55,233 nucleotides of DNA from HRBIN12 sp964447335 (GTDB taxonomy: Bacteria > Actinomycetota > UBA4738 > HRBIN12): NCBI GenBank assembly GCA_964447335.1, contig CAYUSA010000016.1:1-55233 (forward strand). The letters run 5' to 3'. This document shows positions 49,355 to 55,233 of this stretch, one piece after another; positions within the stretch are counted from its first letter, which is position 1, and every line of letters starts with the position of its first letter. A model generated the notes under the pieces. It saw only the letters and a program-made list of their open reading frames with translations, did not search any database and had not been told where the DNA came from. The translations under genes and the position numbers were made by a program.

Positions 49355-49634
49355 GAGATCCACGCGGGCTCGACCGAGAGGCCGCGGACGTGGCCGCACG
49401 CTCGGCAGACGACTTGGCCGAGCATCGCGGACAACCGCGTCTCGCCGCACGCCTCGCACCGGTCGAGCTGCACGGCCCAGTCTGCGCGCTCCTCCTGGCA
49501 GGAGGGGCACACGAGCACCTGGTGGCCTCGACGGTGGCGCGCACCCACGGCCGCTCCCGCTTGTCGGGGTCGAAGGTGGGGCGGCCGCAGAACAGGCAGC
49601 CGGGGCGCGGGGCGGACGGCTCGGTCGAGCTCAC
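49345..49634 (-). CDS. Zinc-ribbon protein, apparently frameshifted
   Basis: From the GTG at 49634 the reading has CLFCGRPTFDPDKRERPWVRA and breaks near 49526; the partner sequence VCPSCQEERADW...RCEACGETRL...VCRACGHVRG continues in another frame to 49345. Adding one G in GAGGCC would join them, giving four CxxC pairs in about 96 residues. TATCCT ends 8 bases before the GTG, supporting that start. A GTG at 49548 could start the second part alone. Function unknown; the stop lies inside tRNA-Val. Confidence 0.65.
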
Positions 49635-49642
49635 GAGCCCAA

Positions 49643-49648
49643 AGGATA
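49643..49648 (-). promoter_or_regulatory. -10 element TATCCT of zinc-ribbon gene
   Basis: TATCCT on the minus strand ends 8 bases before the GTG at 49634; the transcript may also carry tRNA-Val. Confidence 0.45.
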
Positions 49649-49650
49649 GG

Positions 49651-50385
49651 TCACTCGGCGCGACCGTGACTCGTGGCCGCCAGGGTCTCGAACCGCTCCC
49701 CCGCTCGGTAGGTCCGGCGCTCGCTCTCGTGCAGGACCATCGCACCACCCTGCCCGAACACGGTCCAGCGCTCGCCGTCGCCGAGGATCGCGGTGCGCTC
49801 GTCGATGCCCACGAACCACGACGACTCGGGGATCCGCGAGGTGACCCACCACCGCAGGCCGGGGATCTTCGACATCCGGTCCCAGTGAACGCCGAACGAG
49901 ACGTGCGGCACGAGTCCGAGCCCGAACGTCCAGGAGGCGCCGGCCTTGCGCTCGCGCGCCTGCGAGCGCGACTGGCTCGCGACCATGGCACCGGCGCTGC
50001 ATCCCGCGTACACCGCACCCCGGTCGAGCGCCGCGTTCATCGCGTGCCAGAGCGCCGTGCCCTCGATGGCCGAGCCGAGATGCTTCGGGTTCCCGCCCGA
50101 GAGGTAGACGAGGCCGGCGCGCTCGAGCTCGGCGGCGAGGTCCGCGCGCTCGGCGTCCTCGCGCGTCCTCACGGGGAGCACGCTCGCACGCCAGCCCATC
50201 GTCGCGTAGTGCTCGAGGCCCATCCGGCCCCAGCGGTCGAACACCTCGTCACCCTCGGGCGCGCTCGCGGTGGGCAGGATGGCCACGCGCGGGTCGGCGC
50301 CGTCGAGCGCGGCGCGCTCGGGCTCCTCGGACCAGGGCTCGAACTCGCCCGAGCCGAGGAGCAGGAACCGGCGGTTCTGCGACAT
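49651..50385 (-). CDS. Peptidase S51-like (cyanophycinase/dipeptidase E family) protein
   Basis: 244 residues with a class-I glutamine amidotransferase-like fold: RFLLLGSGEFEPW start, LVYLSGGNPKHL, nucleophile Ser in VYAGCSAGAMV near 130, and FGVHWDRM with a His as the likely partner. Related enzymes cleave Asp-X or cyanophycin peptides. A longer in-frame start at 50502 would overlap the divergent gene. Substrate unknown. Confidence 0.83.
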   Translation of the reverse strand: MSQNRRFLLLGSGEFEPWSEEPERAALDGADPRVAILPTASAPEGDEVFDRWGRMGLEHYATMGWRASVLPVRTREDAERADLAAELERAGLVYLSGGNPKHLGSAIEGTALWHAMNAALDRGAVYAGCSAGAMVASQSRSQARERKAGASWTFGLGLVPHVSFGVHWDRMSKIPGLRWWVTSRIPESSWFVGIDERTAILGDGERWTVFGQGGAMVLHESERRTYRAGERFETLAATSHGRAE

Positions 50386-50400
50386 CGGCGAAGCCTCACC

Positions 50401-50406
50401 TAGGAT
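50401..50406 (+). promoter_or_regulatory. -10 element TAGGAT
   Basis: TAGGAT lies 26 bases before the ATG at 50433, with GAAGGAGG between, so this gene has a leader and Shine-Dalgarno. Confidence 0.5.
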
Positions 50407-50432
50407 GAGCTCGGAGCACGAAGGAGGCGACC

Positions 50433-50879
50433 ATGGACGAGTACCGCCAGCGGGCGGCGAGCGCCCTGGAGTTCGAGGAAGACGTGACCGTGCAGAGGTC
50501 ACTCGTCGGGTTCATCCGTGCCCGGGACGTCCACCTGCAGCAGGCGGCCGCGGGGCCGATCGCGGCGAGCGGCAGCGTCTCGATCCTGCAGGGGGGATGC
50601 GGTCCGGTCATCGCGAACGGCGGCGTGACGATCCGCCAGGGTGGGTGCGGGCCGATGATCGCGAACGGCGATGTCTCGATCGAGCAGGGCGGAGCGCAGA
50701 GCATCATCGCGGCCGGCGGAGCGACGATCGGCGAGCACGCCTACGTCGGGCTGGTGCTCTCGCCGAAGGTGACGGTCGAGGACGGCGCGAAGGTCCTCAT
50801 GAGCACGCCGCAGGCGCTCGCGTTCGGCGCGGGGGTCGGCGCGACGATCGCGCTCCTCATGCGGCTGTTCCGTCGCTGA
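50433..50879 (+). CDS. Small repeat protein with C-terminal membrane helix
   Basis: 148 residues. Residues about 40-105 form four 16-residue repeats of the type GP(I/V/M)IANGxVxIxQGGC, the look of a short beta-solenoid or bactofilin-like fold. The C-terminus has one helix (ALAFGAGVGATIALLMRLF). Unknown family. It is divergent from the S51-like gene and converges with the cyclic-nucleotide-binding gene; the bactofilin-like gene beyond has comparable repeats. Confidence 0.75.
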   Translation: MDEYRQRAASALEFEEDVTVQRSLVGFIRARDVHLQQAAAGPIAASGSVSILQGGCGPVIANGGVTIRQGGCGPMIANGDVSIEQGGAQSIIAAGGATIGEHAYVGLVLSPKVTVEDGAKVLMSTPQALAFGAGVGATIALLMRLFRR

Positions 50880-50888
50880 GCGTCTCGG

Positions 50889-51296
50889 CTACGCGCCGAG
50901 CGTGTCGGCGAGCCGATGCGCGAGGACGCGGAGCATCGCAACCGCGATGCGGGGCTCGGACTCGAGCAGGCGACGGAAGTCGGAGCGGCCGATCACGAGC
51001 GCGCGGATCGGCGTCGTCGAGCGCACGCGAGCGGTCCGGAGGACGTCGTCGGCCAGGATCGACAGCTCCCCGAAGAACTCGCCCGGTCCGAGCTCTATGG
51101 GTCCCGAGGGCAGCTCGACCGAGACCGTGCCCTCCTCGAGCAGGAACATGCCCGAGCCGGCATGCCCGCGCTCGACGATCACCTGTCCCGCGGGCGCCTC
51201 GATCTCGCTGAAGAGCGAGGAGACGCGCTCGAGGGCGCCGTAGTCGAGCCCGGCGAACAGCGGGATCTGGCGCACCTTCTCCACGGCCTCCGTCAT
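50889..51296 (-). CDS. Stand-alone cyclic-nucleotide-binding domain protein
   Basis: 135 residues: one CRP-type beta-roll (IPLFAGLDYGALERV, MFLLEEGTVSVEL, GPGEFFGELSILADDVLRTARVRS) with the phosphate-binding-cassette FGELS. There is no HTH or effector domain, so it may act as a binding subunit. The start overlaps the stop of the bactofilin-like gene by ATGA. Confidence 0.86.
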   Translation of the reverse strand: MTEAVEKVRQIPLFAGLDYGALERVSSLFSEIEAPAGQVIVERGHAGSGMFLLEEGTVSVELPSGPIELGPGEFFGELSILADDVLRTARVRSTTPIRALVIGRSDFRRLLESEPRIAVAMLRVLAHRLADTLGA

Positions 51297-52267
51297 CAGA
51301 GCCCCACCTCCTCCCGGATCGGTTGCATCCCCTCGCCGGGCGGACCCGGCAGCTCGGGCGCGGGCGTCGGCGGCAGGCCGGCGCGGTGGCGCCCGCGGTG
51401 ACCCCTCGCGCGCCAGGTCGCGACGGTCGCCGCGCCGAGGCCGAAGCCCGACCCCGCGACCCACACCGCGCCGCCGATGTAAGGGATGGCCGTCGCGGCG
51501 CTCGCGATGAGCCATCCGAACAGGAGCGCGAGCCACCGGTTCCTCGGCGGGCGCCACAGCAGCCGTCCGGCGATCCACGCGCTCAGCGCGAACCCGACGA
51601 AGAACAGGAACGCGAGCGCGAGCAGCAGCGCGATCCCGAGCGGCAGCCCGAGCACCGAGACCAGTAGCAGCACCGCGAGCACCGGCAGGCCGACGAGCGC
51701 CCCGAGCCCCCATCCCGCCGAGGTCCACGGCCCCGTCGTCGCAGTCACGTGCACGGCGTCGGCGCCACGGGGCACGAGCAGCACGAGCGCGAGCCCGAGC
51801 AGCAGCGTCGAGACGGCGATCGCCAGCCACACGAGGAACCGCGCGACCGCCTCGAGCGGGCCTCGCAGCGTGAACGCCACACCGTCACTGACGTCGCCGG
51901 ACACCTGCGAACCCTTGGCCGCGTCCACCGTCCCGCCGGCGATCACGTCGCCACGGACCTGCGCGCCGGGGCCCAGCGTCACGTCGCCGGTCACGGCGAT
52001 CACGCTGCCGCTCACCTGCCCGTTCACGACGATCGGCCCGTCGAGCACGACCACGTCGCCGAGCGCAACCCCGGCGATCGTGGCACTGCCGTGGAAGACC
52101 ACGATCTCGCCGGCCTCCTTACCCCTCGGCACGGTGACCGAGCCCGAGAGCACGATCTGGTCCTCGGCGTGGGGGGTGGTGTCGTCCTCGACGGCATGGG
52201 CGACCGCCGGGACGAGCGCGGCCAGCGCGAAGACGCCGAACGCGAGCACGCGCCGAAGGGTTGCCAT
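51296..52267 (-). CDS. Membrane protein with bactofilin-like repeats
   Basis: 323 residues: signal peptide (ATLRRVLAFGVFALAALVPAVAHA), an extracytoplasmic solenoid (about 35-130) of short VxGDVxxG-type repeats (polymer-forming/bactofilin-like), then about four helices and a Pro-rich tail. The ATG at 52267 follows TAGGAT by 7 bases. It is translationally coupled to the cyclic-nucleotide-binding gene. Possibly an envelope-organising or sensing protein. Confidence 0.82.
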   Translation of the reverse strand: MATLRRVLAFGVFALAALVPAVAHAVEDDTTPHAEDQIVLSGSVTVPRGKEAGEIVVFHGSATIAGVALGDVVVLDGPIVVNGQVSGSVIAVTGDVTLGPGAQVRGDVIAGGTVDAAKGSQVSGDVSDGVAFTLRGPLEAVARFLVWLAIAVSTLLLGLALVLLVPRGADAVHVTATTGPWTSAGWGLGALVGLPVLAVLLLVSVLGLPLGIALLLALAFLFFVGFALSAWIAGRLLWRPPRNRWLALLFGWLIASAATAIPYIGGAVWVAGSGFGLGAATVATWRARGHRGRHRAGLPPTPAPELPGPPGEGMQPIREEVGL

Positions 52268-52274
52268 GTGCAGC

Positions 52275-52280
52275 ATCCTA
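52275..52280 (-). promoter_or_regulatory. -10 element TAGGAT of bactofilin-like operon
   Basis: TAGGAT on the minus strand ends 7 bases before the ATG at 52267; divergent from the lhr promoter. Confidence 0.55.
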
Positions 52281-52312
52281 CCGGCGCCTCCGACCGTGTC
52301 GGCCGTTCGCGA

Positions 52313-52318
52313 TAGGTT
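52313..52318 (+). promoter_or_regulatory. -10 element TAGGTT of lhr
   Basis: TAGGTT ends 7 bases before the GTG at 52326. Confidence 0.55.
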
Positions 52319-52325
52319 GGGCGCC

Positions 52326-55233
52326 GTGACGCTCGAGGTCTTCTCCCCCGCCGTCAGCGAGTGGTTCTCGGCTTCGTTCGCCGAGCCCACGCCGGCGCAG
52401 ACGCAGGGCTGGCCGGCGATCGCGGCCGGCGACCACGCGCTGATCCTCGCGCCGACGGGCTCGGGCAAGACGCTGGCGGCGTTCCTGTGGGCACTCGACC
52501 GGCTGGCCGCCGAGCCCGTGCCGCCCGCACCCGAGCGCTGCCGCGTCCTCTACATCTCACCACTCCGGGCGCTCGCGGTAGACGTCGAGAAGAACCTGCG
52601 CGCGCCCCTCGCGGGCATCCGCCTGGCGGCCGAGCGCCTCGGGCTCGAGCTCCACGAGCCGAGCGTAGCCATGCGGACCGGCGATACCTCGGCCAAGGAG
52701 CGGCGCGCGATCGCGAAGCGTCCGCCCGACATCCTCATCACGACGCCCGAGTCGCTGTTCCTCATGCTCACCTCGCAGGCGCGCGAGATCCTGCGCAGCG
52801 TCCGCTGGGTCATCGTCGACGAGATCCACGCGATGGCCGGCACGAAGCGGGGCGCGCATCTGGCGCTCTCGCTCGAGCGGCTCGAGCAGATCGCGACCAC
52901 GCCGCCGCAGCGGATCGGCCTGTCGGCGACGCAGCGGCCGCTCGAGGAGATCGCGCGGTTCCTCGGCGGCGTCACGCCCGAGGGCTCGCGGCCGGTCACG
53001 ATCGTGGACGCCGGCCACCGCAAGCCGATGGAGATCGAGGTCGTCGTCCCGGTCGAGGACATGTCCGAGCTCGGGCAGTTGAACGACCAGATCCGCAGCG
53101 GCCCGGCCGCCGCGGGGCCGCAGCGCACGAGCATCTGGCCCTCGATCCACCCGGAGCTGCTCGAGCTGATCCGCTCGCACACCTCGACGCTCGTGTTCGT
53201 GAACGCGCGGCGGATGGCCGAGCGGTTGGCCTCGCGACTGAACGAGCTCGCCGGCGAGGACCTGGTCCGAGCGCACCACGGCTCGATCGCGCGCGAGCAG
53301 CGCCTGGAGATCGAGGACCTCCTGAAGCAGGGCACGCTGAAAGGCCTGGTCGCCACGTCCTCGCTTGAGCTCGGCATCGACATGGGCGCGGTGGACCTGG
53401 TCATCCAGGTCGAGTCGCCGGGCTCGGTCTCGCGCGGGCTTCAGCGCATCGGGCGCGCGGGCCACCAGGTCGGCGAGCCCTCGCGCGGCAAGGTCTTCCC
53501 GAAGTACCGCGGCGACCTGCTCGAGGCCACCGTCGTCGTGCAGCGCATGCTCGAGGGCCAGGTCGAGGAGACGCGCTACCCGCGGAACCCGCTGGACGTG
53601 CTCGCGCAGCAGGTCGTCGCGATGTGCGCGATGGACGAGTGGAGCGTGGCCGAGCTCGGCGCGCTCGTGCGCCGCGCCGCCAACTTCGCCGAGCTGTCGG
53701 AGGACGTCCTGCGCGCGGTGCTCGACCTGCTCTCGGGGCGGTACCCGTCGGACGAGTTCGGCGAGTTCCGGCCCCGCATCGTGTGGGACCGGCGCTCGGA
53801 CACGCTCCGCGCTCGCGAGGGCGCCGGCCGCGTGGCCATCGCGAACGCCGGCACGATCCCCGACCGCGGCCTGTTCGGCGTGTTCACCGCCGACGGGCGC
53901 CGGGTCGGCGAGCTGGACGAGGAGATGGTGTACGAGAGCCGGCGCGGCGAGGTGTTCCTGCTCGGCGCGTCGTCGTGGCGGATCGAGGACATCACGTTCG
54001 ACCGGGTGCTGGTCTCGCCGGCGCCGGGAGAGCCGGGCAAGATGCCGTTCTGGCACGGCGACAAGCCGGGCCGGCCGCTCGAGCTCGGCCGCGCGATCGG
54101 CGAGGTCACGCGCGAGCTGGCCGCTCTGCCCGAGCGCCGAGCGACCGCGCTGCTGCGCAAGCGGTTCGGGCTCGACGAGCTCGCCGCCCGGAACCTCGTG
54201 CTGTACCTGCAGGACGAGCGCGACGCGGCCGGCGTCACGCCCGACGACCGCACGATCGTCGTCGCGAGCTTCCGCGACGACCTCGGCGACTGGCGCGTGT
54301 GCGTGCTCTCGCCGTTCGGCGCTCGGGTGCACGCGCCGTGGGCGATGGCGATCGAGGACCGCCTGACCGAGCGCCTCGGCGTCGACGTGCAGGTGCTCTG
54401 GAGCGACGACGGCATCGTGATCCGCCTGCCCGAATCCGAGGACCACATCCCGCTCGAGGACCTGCGCTTCGATCCCGAGGAGATCGAGGAGCTCGTCGTG
54501 CGACGGTTGCCCTCGACCGCGCTGTTCACCTCGGTCTTCCGCGAGGCCGCGGCGCGTGCGCTCCTGCTCCCCCGCCGCCGGCCCGGCGCCCGCACGCCGC
54601 TCTGGCAGCAGCGGCAGCGCGGCGCCGACCTGCTGCAGGTCGCGATGGCCTACCCGGAGTTCCCGATCCTGCTCGAGGCGACACGCGAGTGCCTGCGCGA
54701 CGTCTTCGACGTGCCGGGACTCAAGGAGATCCTCACGGACCTGCGCGCGCGGAAGATCCGGATGGTCGCGGTCGACACCGACAAGGCATCGCCGTTCGCG
54801 CAGTCGCTGCTGTTCCGGTGGATCGCGGTCTACCTGTACGAGTACGACGCACCGGCCGCCGAGCGCCGGGCGGCCGCCCTGGCGCTCGACCGCGACCTGG
54901 CGCGCGAGCTCCTCGGCCCCGAGGAGCTGCGCGAGCTCATCGACCCGGCCGCGCTCGCCGCCCTCGAGCTCGAGCTGCAGGCGCTCGCCGAGGGCCGGCG
55001 AGCCCGGAACCCCGATGATCTCCACGACCTGCTGCGCCGCCTCGGCGACCTGACGACCGAGGAGATGACCGCGCGGGCGACTACCGACCCCGCGCCGTGG
55101 GTCGAGCAGCTCGTCCGCGAGCACCGAGCGATCCGCGTGCGCGTGGCGGGCGAGGAGCGCGTCGCCGCGATCGAGGACGCCGGCCGCCTGCGCGACGGGA
55201 TCGGCGTCGCCATCCCGCAGGGCGTGCCGGCCG
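52326..55233 (+). CDS. lhr: Lhr-family superfamily-2 ATP-dependent helicase, partial
   Basis: At least 969 residues, running off the window edge. Motif I APTGSGKT near 39-46, Ia SPLRALAVD, motif II DEIH, motif III LSAT, motif V SLELGIDMG, and motif VI QRIGRAGHQ, followed by the winged-helix and Lhr-core regions (FWHGDKPGRPLELGRAIGE). Lhr unwinds DNA/RNA hybrids and belongs to DNA-repair regulons in Actinobacteria. GTG start set by the -10 hexamer. Confidence 0.94.
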   Translation, partial: MTLEVFSPAVSEWFSASFAEPTPAQTQGWPAIAAGDHALILAPTGSGKTLAAFLWALDRLAAEPVPPAPERCRVLYISPLRALAVDVEKNLRAPLAGIRLAAERLGLELHEPSVAMRTGDTSAKERRAIAKRPPDILITTPESLFLMLTSQAREILRSVRWVIVDEIHAMAGTKRGAHLALSLERLEQIATTPPQRIGLSATQRPLEEIARFLGGVTPEGSRPVTIVDAGHRKPMEIEVVVPVEDMSELGQLNDQIRSGPAAAGPQRTSIWPSIHPELLELIRSHTSTLVFVNARRMAERLASRLNELAGEDLVRAHHGSIAREQRLEIEDLLKQGTLKGLVATSSLELGIDMGAVDLVIQVESPGSVSRGLQRIGRAGHQVGEPSRGKVFPKYRGDLLEATVVVQRMLEGQVEETRYPRNPLDVLAQQVVAMCAMDEWSVAELGALVRRAANFAELSEDVLRAVLDLLSGRYPSDEFGEFRPRIVWDRRSDTLRAREGAGRVAIANAGTIPDRGLFGVFTADGRRVGELDEEMVYESRRGEVFLLGASSWRIEDITFDRVLVSPAPGEPGKMPFWHGDKPGRPLELGRAIGEVTRELAALPERRATALLRKRFGLDELAARNLVLYLQDERDAAGVTPDDRTIVVASFRDDLGDWRVCVLSPFGARVHAPWAMAIEDRLTERLGVDVQVLWSDDGIVIRLPESEDHIPLEDLRFDPEEIEELVVRRLPSTALFTSVFREAAARALLLPRRRPGARTPLWQQRQRGADLLQVAMAYPEFPILLEATRECLRDVFDVPGLKEILTDLRARKIRMVAVDTDKASPFAQSLLFRWIAVYLYEYDAPAAERRAAALALDRDLARELLGPEELRELIDPAALAALELELQALAEGRRARNPDDLHDLLRRLGDLTTEEMTARATTDPAPWVEQLVREHRAIRVRVAGEERVAAIEDAGRLRDGIGVAIPQGVPA

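Noticed and set aside
52557..55124. 855-codon open frame opposite lhr
   Set aside because: High-GC antisense shadow; low-complexity Arg/Glu-rich translation and no domain, while lhr has all helicase motifs.

Overview
This is a GC-rich bacterial segment with dense, often overlapping genes and many GTG starts. CsoR-type copper sensing, a zinc-ribbon/RNase H gene pair arranged as in mycobacteria, an Lhr helicase, and many start codons sitting 6-9 nt after a TANNNT hexamer (probable leaderless mRNAs) suggest an uncultured member of the Actinomycetota. That placement is inference. A 100-N scaffold gap and two apparent single-base frameshifts suggest a draft or metagenome assembly.

Region 1 (1-8.95 kb, minus strand) is a metal/redox module, probably for copper. 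It holds a CopA-type ATPase (cut by the window edge, frameshifted), CsoR with its operator, a cupredoxin lipoprotein, SHOCT and Met/His-rich small proteins, a two-component system, a second orphan response regulator, two small CPL(L/M)M membrane proteins, a winged-helix/YHS fusion, and a glutaredoxin-like/CcdA-like/TlpA-like redox operon. Four start regions carry the same 7-bp direct repeat with 11-bp period, 9-10 bp upstream of a -10-like hexamer. This looks like a local response-regulator regulon.

Region 2 (9.05-14.7 kb, plus) is an Lgt-like transferase followed by cytochrome c maturation genes (CcmF, CcmH, CcmI-like, CcmG) and two membrane proteins, closed by a strong hairpin. Region 3 (14.8-22.6 kb) has 2-oxoacid dehydrogenase E1 alpha/beta, a 1432-residue seven-PAS histidine kinase, lipoyl synthase and RNase P RNA. 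Region 4 (22.6-34.3 kb) is mostly housekeeping and metabolic: RNase H, zinc-ribbon protein, M6 metalloprotease, SDR, SURF1, small membrane proteins, histidine ammonia-lyase, nitronate monooxygenase-like and UroD-like proteins.

Region 5 (34.3-40.8 kb) is the accessory part. It has three more SHOCT genes, an ArsR-rhodanese/DsrE/sulfide-quinone-reductase-like operon, a Phd/RelE toxin-antitoxin pair with a palindromic operator, and a multiheme c-type cytochrome broken by the scaffold gap. Two roughly 170-bp tRNA-like repeats in the same orientation flank the cytochrome segment. The far side of each copy abuts a gene remnant (an ELWxxDGT-repeat fragment and the first 24 codons of an FAD oxidoreductase). 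Paired changes between the copies preserve predicted hairpins.

Region 6 (40.8-55.2 kb) has a CocE-type hydrolase, a five-gene peptide/nickel-type ABC transporter, a TetR regulator, tRNA-Val(TAC) overlapped by a frameshifted zinc-ribbon gene, a peptidase-S51-like protein, a small repeat protein beside a cyclic-nucleotide-binding protein and a bactofilin-like membrane protein, and the start of an Lhr helicase.
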